DNA from: Zygnema cylindricum
Taxonomy: Eukaryota; Streptophyta; Zygnematophyceae; Zygnematales; Zygnemataceae
Direction: 5' to 3'
DNA length: 64,000 nucleotides
Assembly (NCBI GenBank): GCA_037447655.1
Contig: JBBHKE010001695.1
Coordinates: forward strand, 62,001-126,000
Below, piece after piece: positions 46,628 to 59,268 of the stretch (its first letter is position 1; every line of letters starts with the position of its first letter). A program made the translations under genes and the position numbers. The notes under the pieces are model-generated. The model saw only the letters and a list, made by a program, of their open reading frames with translations, ran no database searches and was not told the DNA's origin.

Positions 46628-49600
46628 TCAAGACATACTCCTGATCATGGAGTTAACCCGATCGGAACACCTTCTTAGACGATTTTACTTTGACCCTTTC
46701 ATTTTCTGAAGTCTTTTAATTTGTTAGGCTTTCCATTGGGGGAATTTGTGTGTGTCGTTGTCAATTTAGTAATTTTGGTTCGCTTTCGCTTGATTAAGTG
46801 AGCATATTCCTCGTCGTAGTAATTCGCCTCCTGCTCTGTTTAGGTATTTGTACGGCGGGTTTAAATCACTGTACGTTTGGTGTCGTAATGATACGGTTTG
46901 TGTCGTAGTAGTCGTAATGGTCCTTGTATTGGAATAGTATAGTACACTGTTGTAGTACTTTGCAAGCGCTCGTTACGCGCACTGCGTCTGATTGGCTAGC
47001 TTATAGATACGTGTTATTTCATTTAGATGCTGTTGCGTTTCATTGGAAAATCGGGCATCAGGAGTGTTTAGCGATACTTCGGTTAGCGACGCATGATTCG
47101 CTTTCGCGTCCAGTGTGAACATTTGTGTTTTGGGTCGCGACGTACTTTTCTTAAGGTCGATACTGTTTCATTTTGCTGTGGAGTTTTTTGGTTTCCGTTC
47201 GCGTCTGTACTTTTGGGTACTGTACGGACAGTTATGCTTTTTGGAGATGTCCCTTGATTCCGTGCAATTCTTTGTACGGTTGTTTGACTAGTGCGAAGTC
47301 TGTGCGCCGGATACGTATTGAGTTTCAATTGGTGTTATGTTGGTTTGGTTTTCACGTCGGTTCATTTCCATTGAAGTATGTTGATTGTACCTTTTGAGTA
47401 ATTTGTTTGACGTCGTTTGGTTGGTAGGCCCTTAGTGCGCATTTAATGTACTGTTTGGGTTGGTTCGTTACATATAAGTTTCGAAGAAGTATATGTGAGT
47501 CGTAGTGAGAGACAATTTATCAATGAGTTTAGACTTGGAGTGCATTTAAGGAGTTGGGGGAGTCTAACAGTTAAGTGGAGATTATCAATGAGGGAGTGTT
47601 TCCCATTTTAGATGATTAAAGGTTTAAAGGAGTTTGAGGATTGAAGGAAAAAGTATGTAAGAAAATTCTCCTCGGAATACATTGGCTTCCGTGGAGTAAT
47701 CTCTCTCTTGTGTGTGTTTATCTTGTATGCTTCCGCTTGTTTTTGTACTCTATTTTTGTATTTCGCTTTATCATAATTTATAATTTTAGTTTTATGTTTT
47801 TATTTTTATGTATCCCTCTGTTACGCGGGAGACAAATCAAAGTATTTAATTTTTGAATTGTTGTACATTCATGAATTATTTTGATAATAGAACTTGGCAA
47901 AGGAAGAGTGCGCAAGTCGATCATAAAATACATTTCAACATGGTGTGTTTCATAGTGTAATAGGAGAAATAAAACAACGTAAACTCAACAGTTAGAACAT
48001 TTTTGTGATTTACTGTGATGTTCTTATCTATTGGGTAATCGTGTGTATCATCAAATTAGAATGCACAAAGATGAATTTAGGTTTCGAAATTTTTAGAGTA
48101 TAAATGTAGTGTTATGATAATATCCAATTAATCCAACTCGAAGATCAACAATAGGTAGCCTGATGGATGGCGGGTGTAAAAAAATCTAATGGCACAAATC
48201 TACTTCGGTTATGTTTGGTCGAGCTTTGTGGCGCATTTCATTTTTTATTCCATCGTTTTTGTGTTGTACCCAAATGTTGCTTGAATCTCGTTGCACGCCC
48301 ATGCTAGGTTCTTGCAGGGCTGCTTGTGACGCTTCGCATTTATACATTTTTAGAGTTTTGAGATATTACCAAACATTACCTGAGTGAGTTAAGCTTACGG
48401 CCTAAGAAATGCTTGGATAAAATAAACATGGTGCTGAAAAACTCAAGAATTTTGTCTATACCTTTTCGAATCTATGTAACCTTCCGTTAATAATCTGCTA
48501 TCATGACTCCCAAAATGGTTATATTCCCTGTATATATTATGGTTGCAACTACGTTTGATTGCCGTCACGCACTTGCGTAATTTTTCCAGTTAAAAAGATT
48601 ATCAGCCCACATGCGGGTGGTCTTAGCGAGTCTAACGGTTTAGCTTTAGAGTTGAGGAGTTGTGCGGTCAATGGGGCCCTCAAAGAGAGAAGTCCAAGGA
48701 CCGTGTCCAGGACAAAGAAGCGGTCAGTTTTTTACAAATTCTACAACGGCAACGGAAAATACAAAGTTTCATAATGTGGGAGGAAACAAATGATCAGAAT
48801 TTGTTAGTGGGAGATCATTGCTCAAAGGCAAGACACTTAATATCCTGGGTGGAATCAAAATCTTGAGTAAATCAGAACCAACACACCTATCAAAACAAAA
48901 AGAGACAAACCGAATAATTGAGCAGTCAAAAAAAAAAACCAAAATTAGGCAAATGGCAAGCGCAAGCAACGAGAAGAGAAAGGCCAAACTAGTGTGCAAT
49001 CTTGAAGAGAAACAAAAATGATGCAAATTGTAAGCAAATGCATGACAAGCAGAAAAAAAAAATCGCAAGTGGAACACGTAACTAGAAACACCATGAATCC
49101 GACATCTGACAAGGTGATTGAACAATGTGTTGAAGCGTAAATAAAGAGTGAAAATGACACCAGAAAAGATAAGAAATAGCTGATAAACAAAAGACATCAT
49201 AAAATCTCTCACTAGTTAAAAGTTCCACACTCACCAAACTGAAAATGTTTTAGGAATCTATAGAAGCGTGTCGGGTGTCAACGATAGAGGTAGTGGTTGT
49301 GGAGCAATAAGTGGTCACATGTGCAACGACTTGCTTCATATCCACCAAGACAAACTACTTAAAATAAATATGCAAAACAATAACAAGTTTATTACTCTTC
49401 GTAGAGTTGTCGTGGACAACTGAATGGGAAACAACAATGGGGTAAAAAATGGATCGTTTTACTACAAGCACAATGATACCAGATGTCCTTAATTAATGTC
49501 GGCAACTAAACGTTAAGCAACCTCTACGACAACTCATTACACGTGGAAAACATTTGTAAATAGAAAAAGAAGAGAAAAATTGTAAGAAGAGTCCAAAATT

Positions 49601-51000
49601 ACCAATTAGCACTTGAGAGTCCGACGAAAGTAGGGGAGATTTGTTCATAGACCACCAATAAAATTCTCTAAGCTTGGGAAAAAAAAACCGTTTGTGGAGC
49701 AGTGCCAAGAAAAGGAAACAAAAATCAATCAGAATAAAAAAACATTCAACGAGGCATTGGTGACAGAGAAATACAAAGGAAATGAAATTGGAAAACCACC
49801 GAGGACGTTTGAAAGAAACTTACCGGAGCTTAGAGAAACGATGGGTTCCACCATTGCATATACGAAGTTCACGAAACTGCATTGTCGTTGTGATAAAAAA
49901 CATCAGACGACCGGAATATACAAGGTCTCTAAACGATCACATACAATTGTTACAACGACTTAAATAGATCCTATCAAGTTGCAAATTGATATAACAATCA
50001 AAGGGGAAAATAGGTTCGTAAGTGCTCCATTCCAGGCATACAAAACTTGAGCTACAGATTGGCCACACGTCAAATGGTCCCAATGCACAACCTTTCGCAA
50101 ATAAAAATAGCGTCATTGTCACAAACAATTTAAGCGCCACACAAACCCGCATTGGCTACATTTGTAAGGTCAAGATTCATAGGTCCGCATTTGGTCCCAC
50201 AAGTTGGAACTTCAAACGAAATGGGAATTTTTTTGTGTATTAAATTTCATTGGTTTAAGATTAAGCCGCTTGTATGGCCACATACGCAAACTTTACGATC
50301 AAATATCGAGCGTTATTTTGCGACTTTGCCACGACAACGAAACCCATCAACAACAACAAAACCATACGACACGTTGCTCTTTTGTCACCAACACCACAAA
50401 AATACCCGATGCTATTGAATCCCGAATGAGCACTCGAGAAAGAATGATAAAAAATACCCTCATAATCTTACTAGACATATGACATCTCAAAATCATATTT
50501 TAGACTTACACATAAAAAGGTATATAAATTTAACAACACTAAACACATGAGGCAAATACATTAAAAACCCAAGAATAACAATATAATTGAGTCATCAACT
50601 AGCCTCACACTTTGTATTAGTAGAACAAGCTGACAATGACGACTTTGTCCTCTACTTAAGCACTCACATAGTCAATAATTTTAAAGTTTTAAATTTTATG
50701 ATCCTATTTTATTAGTGTTTTTTTACAACACATATATGAATACACACAATTGTGAGCCACCTTTAACGACCAAAACATTAAATATGCACATTCAATTGGT
50801 CAACTTGATATCGTGTATTGATTGTCCACTCTACAGTAAGTCATCCGGAGTGGGTTGTTTTCAACTAATTTTGTATGCACAATTACTAGTTATAAGTGGC
50901 GCCTTGCCGCTACTCAATAGTACAAGGCGTTAATGACAAATAATACCTAGACCCTCTATACTCTCCTCCAAGTCGACGTGTGATTGGTTAAAAGTGGGCC
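46628..51000. other. Downstream of the polycystin gene, no gene recognised
   Basis: 46740-47480 is GT-rich with many CGTACGG and TTCGTTT words and few coding signals. The rest is AT-rich. Open frames at 48559-48774 and 49694-49963 are basic and without known motifs. No polyadenylation site was assigned. Confidence 0.4.
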
Positions 51001-52440
51001 TTCAAATTAAAAAGATTTGCCGATGGATCTATCGAACATTACAAGTCTTGCCTAGTGGCAAAAGGATACTTACAAATTGAGGGCGTTGAATGCAACGAAA
51101 ATTTTAACCCTGTCGCCAAATTTGATTCCATTAGATTATTTTGTCCTCGGCCGCCCTCCAAGATTGGAGCTCTATCACCTTGATGTCAAAACTGCTTTTT
51201 TGCATAACAACCTTATTGAGGATATTTACATGGACCAACCCTCAGGCTACGCAGTCCTTGGAAAAGAGTATCTTGTTTGTCATTCGTGTAAGTCCATTTT
51301 AATGTCTTAAGTAGGCTCCCCATGTTTGGCATCACACTCTTGTTGTAGCTTTGATAAAAGAAGGTATTTAAGGAAATCAGTGCGGATCTTGGGATCTATA
51401 TTAAAGGTATCACCTGATAGTCTCATCATTATTGTTATTTTCGTTGATGACTTAATTCTTCAAGGTCCCAGCAAGTCTGTAATTCAACAAGTCCAAGTGG
51501 TCCTTACCTCTTATTGGCCCAATTCAAGAGATCTTAATTTTGTCTGAGCATCAAAATTTTCGCGTAAACCGTCTGCACTCATTTTACAGATGAGTCAGGA
51601 GCATTGCATTCTTAATCTCTTTGAATGTTTTGACATGGCCGATTGCAATTCCGTGCCTTCTCCTCTTGATCACAATACCTCCCTCACTAAATTGTCCTCC
51701 GATGGGAAGCCCAATGAGATTTAAGCTCCCTTTTTCATTTTATCACTGGAAAGTTTATGTATTTTATGCTCGCTACTCGGCCGGATATTTTTATTGTTGT
51801 TTTCCTCTTATCTCAGCTCTCCCATTGCGCTTCCCTTACCCATCTTCAAGCTGCCAAACATGTTCTTCGATACCTTCAAGGAACTAAGCATCTTCATCTC
51901 ACCTTCTCGCTCTCCTTTTTACCAACCCCCTCTCCTCTTTCTTCTTTTCCGGATACCGACATTGTTGGTTTTTGCGAAAACTGTAGATCCATTTTTGGTG
52001 TCTGCTTCTCCTTGGGTGGCGGCCTTATCTGTTGGTCTTGGCATTGTCTCTTGGTCTTCCTGAACCAAGCCACGGTTTCTCTCTCCTCCACCGAAGCCGA
52101 ATACATGGCCGGCACTTCTGCTACGAAAACGGCTATGTGGTTCCATCATCTTCTCACCGATCTCTCCTTTCCTCCTACTTCTCCCACTTTCATTTTTTTT
52201 TACTCCGAAGGGGTTTTAGCTCTTATGAAAAACCCCATTCATCACACACGCACTAAATACATTGATTTCCAATTTCATTTTTTCCCCGACAAAAATCTTG
52301 AGGGGACCGTCTCTTTTTCTCATTGTGCCACTAGTTCTCAACTTACCGATTTCTTACCGAGCCTCTCCCTCACCCTTTGTTTCATCATCGTCTTTTTCAT
52401 GCTGGTCTTTGTGACTAATCATGCTTCAATCGAGTGCAGG
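51000..52440 (+). pseudogene. 5'-truncated Copia RT-RNase H, plus strand
   Basis: Motifs: ADGSIEHYKSCLVAKGYLQ and NENFNPVAKFDSIR at about 51015-51135; LYHLDVKTAFLHNNLIEDIY at about 51170-51230; SLIIIVIFVDDLIL (YVDD changed to FVDD) at about 51420-51465; LATRPDIFIVVFLLSQLSHC at about 51764-51825. RNase H carries CFSLGGGLICWS, LSSTEAEYMAGTSATKTAMW and HHTRTKYIDFQFHF up to about 52290. A long in-frame tail (51757-52485) survives, but earlier parts are frameshifted. It is the same subfamily as the minus-strand copy at 6.5-8.1 kb (shared RTKxIDxQFHF...SHCAT motifs). Confidence 0.85.
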
Positions 52441-52675
52441 TGTTGGAATTCAATCAAAACATTGTTTAGTCTTCTTGTAATTTGACCTCCTATCTTAAGT
52501 CTTACACGGTACACTACAAGTTTAGTACTTTGGTTCAGCGTCTTGTACTTCTTACGTGGTTTTGTACATACCTCTCTTAGAGAAGATAATTCTTGTGTAG
52601 AACCTCCTTTTAGTTTGATTCCTTTTACCATAACTAGTCTTACCTTCACTTGTTTGGCCTAAGAATAGATCCATT
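52441..52675 (+). repeat. Probable 3' LTR (partial) of the truncated Copia copy
   Basis: A run ATCGAGTGCAGG is followed by TGTTGGAATTCAATC at 52441, a TG start typical of Copia LTRs, at the expected distance after RNase H. The sequence becomes the purine-rich block at about 52660, so the end is not clear. No second LTR was found upstream. Confidence 0.5.
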
Positions 52676-53390
52676 TTGTAGAATAAATACAAAAATAAAC
52701 AAAAAAACAAATAAAGAAATAAGGGATAAATAAATAAATAAATAAATAAAAATAGAAAAAAAAAGGGGATAAATAAATAAAACGAGAAACGTAAATAAAT
52801 TCGGCGAATTTTTCGGAAAGGTCGAGAAACAGGGAAAACAGTGAAAGTTAAAATAGGAGAAAAGGTGGGAGGGGAAATTTAAGGGATAAATAGGGGGGGA
52901 AAAGGAAAGGGAGGTGAGTGGTAAAATAGGGGGGAAACAGGAGGGGTGTAAAGGGGAATAGGGGGGAATAAGAGGGAATAGGGGGAGAAAGGGAAAAATT
53001 GGGGAAAATAGGGGGGACAAAATAAGGGGAGAAAGGGGGAAAAGGGGGGAGGGGTGATGGGTGATGGGTAAAATAGGGAGGAAATTGGAGGGAAGGAGGG
53101 GGTAGAAAAGGGGTAAAGAGGGGGTAAAAAGGGGGGGAAGTGAGATGTGAGTGGGGAGAAATGATGTAGTGAGGAAAAGGGGAAAAATAGAGTTTAAAAA
53201 AGAACTAAAACCGTACGGAAAATATTTTTCACAAAATTTTCCACTAATAATAAATCATACAAATAGATTAAAACGTTGAGTCGAAAGGAGAAAATGAAAT
53301 TTGGGAAAACGGGTAAACAAAAGTAAACTGGAAAAAATAAAAAATTATGTTAATTTAAAAAGAAAAAAAAAAAAGAAAAAGGGTTAGGGT
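52660..53390. repeat. Purine-rich low-complexity block
   Basis: The + strand is almost only A and G over about 550 bp (for example GGGGGGAAAAGGAAAGGGAGG), with an AAAT tetranucleotide run at about 52730-52750. G-runs of four or more recur, giving G-quadruplex potential on the + strand. Confidence 0.85.
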
Positions 53391-53429
53391 TTTCAATGAC
53401 TAACGAGGTTTTTCTTTCTATTATTAGGC

Positions 53430-54090
53430 ATAATGTAGCCCTCTCCCCTCCCCCTGTTTTTCCCCTATTTTCACACATTTTGTCTCCTTCACTCTCTCCC
53501 TCCCTCCATCCCTTCCCTCCTCTCCCCCTCCCTCCCCTCCTCCCTCCCCCCCACCCACGATCCCCCCCTTCCTCGCTCCCCCCCTCCCTCCCTCCCTCCC
53601 ACCCACGATCCCCCCCTTCCCCCCTCCCCCCCTCCCTCCCTCCCTCCCCCCCCCTCTCCCCCTTCCCCCCTATTTTTTTGTCTTTTCAGCCATGGTCCTT
53701 TGCGGAGGCCCCAGGCTACCTACGTATCCCTTCCCCCAAAACCCAGAATTAGTGTGGCATGGCAGTTTATCCCCCTCCCTCTCTCCCTTCTCTTCCCCCG
53801 CCCCCACCTTAAAAAAAAAACCAGCAGATTTTTCACCCCTCTTTCCACTCCCTTCCCTTCCCCCCTCCCCAACCCCCCTCCTCCTCCCCCTTGCCCGTTC
53901 TCAACATGTACCACCCCCTCTCTCCTCCGTCCTCTCTCCCACCTCCTACCCCCTCTTTCTCACAACCCCTCCCCCTCTTTCTCTCTCGCCCCCTCTTCCC
54001 ATCTCTCTCCCCCCTTCGCTTCTCTCTCTCTCACCCTCTCTTCTCCCCTTTCTCCTCTCCTCTCCCCCCCCTCCCCCCCCATATTTAGTG
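53430..54090. repeat. Pyrimidine-rich low-complexity block
   Basis: The + strand is almost only C and T (CCCTCCCTCCCTCCC). It contains a tandem duplication of about 50-55 bp that includes CCACCCACGATCCCCCC (copies near 53550 and 53600). Long Pro/Ser/Leu frames here are composition artefacts. A unique insert with CATGGTCCTTTGCGGAGGCC lies at about 53692. Confidence 0.85.
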
Positions 54091-54099
54091 TGGCAGGGA

Positions 54100-55100
54100 A
54101 GAATGGGCTATGGAATGAATTTCGGAAAATAAAATTGTTTCAAAAATACGCAAAAACAATCGAAAATGAATAAAAAAAAAAAAAGGAATAGGTGAATAAA
54201 AATCTCTGAAAAATTATCATGAAAGAAAAAGAAGATCCTGAAAAAACATTGAAGTTCCAAACCCAAAAAAAAAAAAAAAAAGTTGATTAAATTATAACAT
54301 GCACAATTGTTAGTGGGGACCATTTTTTTTTTGAAAAAAAGTATTTATTTATCTTTTTATGTATTTATCCTTTTCTTTAATTATTATTTTATTTATTTAT
54401 TTATGAATTTACATACTTATTTTTTAGTTTTTCTATTTATTTATTATTTTGTTTTTATGGTTTTGCAACGACACCTCGAATTGTGTCATATTTACTAAAA
54501 ATCACATTTGGGATTAAACTTTTTTTTTTTTTTAAGTTGTTAATTGATAGTAAACGAGTTATTTCTTGAATTGTTTAGCAGCCATCTTATTTATAATAGA
54601 GACTACAGAAATACTAAAGAAATTTGACAATATTTTTTTTAATTTCAATTTGTTTTTTCTTTTTTTTCTTTAAATTTTGTACCTTCACTCTCAATTATTT
54701 ATTTTCAATGTATAATTTTGGCATTTATCACTATTAGTACTCGTTTTTTGTGTGAAACTTGACTTTTATCATTTTTAAGTCCCATTTTTTTTTTTTTTTT
54801 TCATTTTTTTTCCATTTTTTTTTTATCCCATTTTGTAGTGTGTATTTTTACACTTTACGGTGAATTTTTACTTTTTAAGGCACAATGGTATACGGAATTT
54901 AATTGTTTTTGTCATATTTGTTGACAAATTATATTTTGTCCTATTTGGCTTGTTTCCATTTGAAGAGGTTTCTGTTTGTTTCGATATCCTGTTTCAAAAT
55001 TAAATTTTATTTATTTGTTGTTTCTTGTACACGAAATATGTTACTGTGTAAGCAATTTGATTTGATGGAACATTTTTTTCCTGAAAAATATGCGGAAACC
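54100..55100. other. T-rich low-complexity DNA
   Basis: Long T and A runs (for example at 54240-54280 and 54780-54830) and TTTA repeats. No gene. Confidence 0.6.
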
Positions 55101-55700
55101 AACATTTAGTCGTTATCATTTGTTCACATTCTGTCAAACTCGGTGAATTTCTTGCCTCATTGACACATTTTGTCACATTTTATCACATGACGTCACCAGT
55201 TTTTCAATCACAATTGCACATTTAGTCATTTTTGCTGTCCATTTCATCATAATTTTTCTCTAATTGCAAGATAGTTTGTCCCATTGTATCAAATTTTGTC
55301 AGAAACTGTCACAAGTTATCACATAATTTGCAAGAAAATTCTCTCATTTCTCATCTTTCTTCGGTTTTCGTTTTTTTTCTAATTTATCATGTTGTCCTAT
55401 TTTTTCATTTCGTCACATTTTACCACATTTTGTTACATTTGCCATATACTGTCATGACAAGTTGTCACAATATTGCAAACGTCATCACAGTTTGTTTTTG
55501 CGTTTCTACACAATTAAAAAAATATAGTAAGATTTTCTTACATATTGCCATCTTTTATCATATTTTGTCGCAATTTATTTCAATTTATTACATTTTTTTT
55601 AACACTTCATCACACTTTATCAATTACCTAGATTTGACACATTCAACAATAATTCGTCACAATCTATCACATGTAGTCACATTTCAACACATTTTTCCAT
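55100..55700. repeat. Degenerate short-period tandem array
   Basis: The words TTTTGTCACA, TTTTATCACA and TTTCATCA recur every 10 to 12 bases (dense examples at 55158-55190, 55290-55330 and 55410-55450). This looks like a decayed minisatellite with a unit near TTTTRTCACA. The open frame across it is an artefact of the repeat. Confidence 0.6.
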
Positions 55701-56717
55701 GTTTATAAGATTTTTTTAAATGTAGAGACAGTCACCAAATATATTCCATGAGAAATGTTCTTCACAAAAAAAAATTTATGTTTTCGTACGCTTCAATATA
55801 TAAGTTCTTAAAACGTAACGTAACTACTTCAAACTAAACGAAACCGTACATAAAATGCGCATTAAGCGTCTACCAATAAAGTTGCGTCTATACAAGAAAC
55901 AACAAAGTACCAAATTTAATATTCAAACGTATTCAGTTGACTTTGACCGTCGCCAAACAAAATCTACGCGAGACCAATAATCTACAACGTAACTATGACG
56001 CAAACGAAAACACGCAGTTAAACTAAAGCCAAACTAGACGGCCGCGCGTCAATCACGCAACGGCCGATTACATATTCGATTCTAACATTCACGTGGTGAA
56101 AATGTGAGCTCTCGGGGGGAGGGGGCGCAACAATTTTAGGGAATTGCTAATCGCAGAGACGATTTTTGCTGCGCGCAGAACGTTGTCAGAAATTGTACAT
56201 TTGAAGTACTATTTCGTACAGGCTACGTACCCTCGAGGTAAGATTTGACGGTCAATCCGTCGAACAACTTTGACTGGCGGAATACTGTAACGGCGGTTAA
56301 AAAAGTGTCGCGCTTGCGAACGTCGACCGTCATAAAAAATAAAACAATTAACACGGCCGGCACAGATTTACTGTAACAAAACTGCGGCAGCCACATATAA
56401 ATATAATGGCTGCGCGCAGGTACACCACGCATCGTTATTACTTATTAGCGTCAAAGTCACTAATTTGGGCTCTTAAAATTTTGATTTTTTTCCTGAAATA
56501 GGATGATTTTAAAAAACATGATTTTATTTTTTCCTTGACGTTAATTGAGGTACCGTACAAAATAGCGTAAATTGATTTCCGTCAAATCCGAGGTTCGGGA
56601 AATCCATATGTAATCCATGATTCGGGATACGACATGTTGTCATGTTCTTGTACTAGGGCATTCGGGTCGGCCAGGGCACGAACATGTGACCTCTGGTCTG
56701 AGTTGTCAGTACCCTAA

Positions 56718-57150
56718 GTGTTGTGTATCGGTAAAAAAGTTATCGCGATAACACCGATACCGATAGTTATCGGTTATCGAACGGTCAGAGTTACCGATAT
56801 ATATGTACTTTTTGTACTCTCTGTCTGTAGTACACGTGGCAGGTTTCCAGTGGATCCCAAGGAAGAAAGGGACAAGCCATAACGTCGGATGTTAAAGGTA
56901 CATCTTTTTATCTGGAGCTGTACTAAAGCCGTACATATCTTATGCCGACTACTGTACTTTCGGCCTGTACAAATGATCTGATTGGTAGGCACCTCAGTAC
57001 GTTTATTCTTGTTTATGATTGACGTGTATGATTGGCCGTACGTTTTTCTGTACGGTTCGTACATAAATCTCCGTACCGATATATCGATTATCGGCTAACC
57101 GAAAAAAGGCCCATATCGGTTATCGACAAATCCTTACCGATACACAATAC
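56718..57150. mobile_element. hAT-like MITE, 433 bp, 8-bp target duplication
   Basis: Inverted termini GTGTTGTGTATCGGTAA (56718-56734) and TTACCGATACACAATAC (57134-57150) are flanked by identical TACCCTAA octamers (56710-56717 and 57151-57158). An 8-bp duplication with short TIRs is typical of hAT elements. Both subterminal regions are crowded with TATCGG/CCGATA words. No transposase frame. Confidence 0.85.
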
Positions 57151-57807
57151 TACCCTAATCACTATGCCACCAGTTCCATGTCCGGCGAGTTCGTATTTAT
57201 TTAAATTGACCGGCTTCGACAGTGACTCATCGCACTGTTTCCCATATTGAACCGGCTTCACGTGCCAATCCAACATCGTATTAAAATATGGTAAATTTTT
57301 CAGTAGTTTATTTCCGTTAAACCCTAATAACTGTGGTAGCTAAAAAACGTTAAAAACTTTTTGAATTATTTACTCTATTTCAAAATTTGGGGGCGCCGAA
57401 TTAGCGTTATGAAAGCTAATAGCGATTCACGGTGTACTGTAGTTTTTTTTACATAGAAACGTGAAACAGACGTCTTTTGAAAAGTCGGGCGAAAACAAAT
57501 CGACGGAAACTTGTCGGTGGCCAGTTTTGGATTGGGCTTTGATTGGCCAATTTTTTGGTCATAAAACTGTCGTTTTGCGAAAAGCACCCAAGCTGCAAGC
57601 GCTCAATGAATGTATTTGTCGTAGGAAATGAAACGGAAAATTAAAACAAAATTTGCCAAATTTCACTGTAAAATATTCGAAAAACATTTTTGTTTCCACA
57701 AACAGGAGACAAATTCGCTGACATTTGGCATATTTTCCCGAAAAAAAAAATATTCGCGCAAAGCAGGCATAAAAAAAAAGTATTCTTATTATTCCCAACG
57801 TTTTATT

Positions 57808-58020
57808 TAGTGTTGGGTATCGGGTAGTTTCATATCGCGATAATTTCGATATTCGATATATCGAATATCGATCGAGGAAAGTTCTCGATATATCGTACCG
57901 CGACCAACATAAAATATCGCGATATATATCGCAAAAAATGGATGTCCGTACAGTTACCGTACAGTTACCGTACAGGGGCGGTACGGTAAAACGTACGGAA
58001 AATGGTACGGTCGATGTCAG
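57808..58020. repeat. Possible second hAT-like end with ATCG/CGTACGG-rich subterminal repeats
   Basis: AGTGTTGGGTATCGGG at about 57811 resembles the hAT-like terminus. It is followed by CGATATATCG palindromes, then two tandem CCGTACAGTTA units and several GGTACGG words at 57945-58015. The opposite end was not found. Confidence 0.4.
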
Positions 58021-59268
58021 ACCGTACATAAATGCACCTTTTCAAGTGAGAATTTTACAAAAAATGATTAAATCGGACGCGTACGCATAGGATCGTGCGC
58101 TAAAAAAACGGGATTGGTCTGACACGTAAATTAGACTGACATGTACGGATATTTAAAATTCACTACGGTGTACTATTATTTATATTTTGTACGAATACAT
58201 ATAATAATGTATATAATCGTACAAAAAATTTTCCATTTTTCTATTCCAAATTAGCGTTAACACTGAAATTAGAATAAACCTTTTTTATTATTATTTTCAA
58301 ATTCTTAATTAGCGTCAATGACGGTATATTTACTTACACACTATTTAAACTTTGACACTAATAACGATGCGCGGTGTAGTTATCACGTGAACGTGAGCTC
58401 CAGAGCACACACCGACATTTGACTTTCGGCGATCCGTAAGGATCGCGCCCTGTCGCGTCGCACGTGTACATTAGACGTTCGATTTAAGATGGACGGGAAA
58501 CGTCAATCGGACGACCAGATATATTCTTGGATGTCTCTTGCGGTCCAACCATTACTTGCCACGCCACTTTTTATCTATTGCGCATCGGTCAAATTGCATC
58601 CAGGATGCCCTTCATCCGACGGTGGAGAACGCTTCGTCGGCAATCGCTCTCAAAGATCGATGACGGCGAAAGTATTCCGCGGACTTTAATCGGACGGCTC
58701 ATTTGTGTTGTCATTTCGTCGACTGCCTCTAAGATTCGATTTCCGAAGGCGGCGCACGGGTTCGTAATCTCGTGACGGCACGTGTGGTCTGTGGAGGCGC
58801 GCTGACTTGCAACTGCAGCCGGCTATTGACGTCGCTTCGGGCAGAGCCGAATGTTAACGGCCGGTTTGTATTTTCTGTACTTGTAAACAACGGATTCTAT
58901 CATGAATTGGCAGCGGGTACGGATAAAAAGCGTACCCGCGTATAAATATCGATGAAACAAAAACGATATTTTGCGGCTAAGTCAAATGTCGGTGTGTGCT
59001 CTGGAGCTCACGTTCACGTGATAACTACCTGCGCGCAGCCATTATATTTATATGTGGCTGTCGCAGTTTTGTTACAGTAAACCTAAGCCGGCAGTGTTAA
59101 TTGATTATGTTTTTATGACGGTCAACGTTCGCAAGCGCGATAATATTTTAACCGCCGTTACAATGTTCCGCCAGTCAAAGTTGTTCGATGGATTGACCGT
59201 CAAATCTTACCTCGAAGGTACGTAGCCTGTACAAAACTGTACTTAAAATGTACAATTTCTGACAACTA

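Larger units (their letters stand above)
56423..58376. mobile_element. T2 element with TA target duplication, itself carrying insertions
   Basis: TA at 56421-56422 and 58377-58378 flank inverted ends CACCACGCATCGTTATTA... and ...AATAACGATGCGCGGTG. Removing it restores the inverted symmetry of the surrounding long-TIR arms, which shows the insertion directly. Left and right parts match the 544-bp T2 copy at 60509-61052. The extra 1.4 kb in the middle holds the hAT-like element and other insertions, including another T2-type end at about 57415-57438. Confidence 0.8.

Noticed and set aside
49937-50152. Minus-strand frame with DVWPICSSS as a Copia integrase piece
   Set aside because: Neighbouring sequence lacks the other integrase motifs in order, so the resemblance is too weak.
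53396-54173. Long Pro/Ser/Leu-rich open frames on the + strand
   Set aside because: They come from the pyrimidine-rich block; every frame is open because of composition, and no motif is present.
55328-55708. 126-codon hydrophobic frame on the + strand
   Set aside because: It runs through the degenerate TTTTGTCACA array; the apparent membrane helices follow from T-richness.
58489-58689. 66-codon ATG frame in the core of the long-TIR element as a transposase
   Set aside because: Too short and without a DDE or DNA-binding motif; kept only as an unknown frame.
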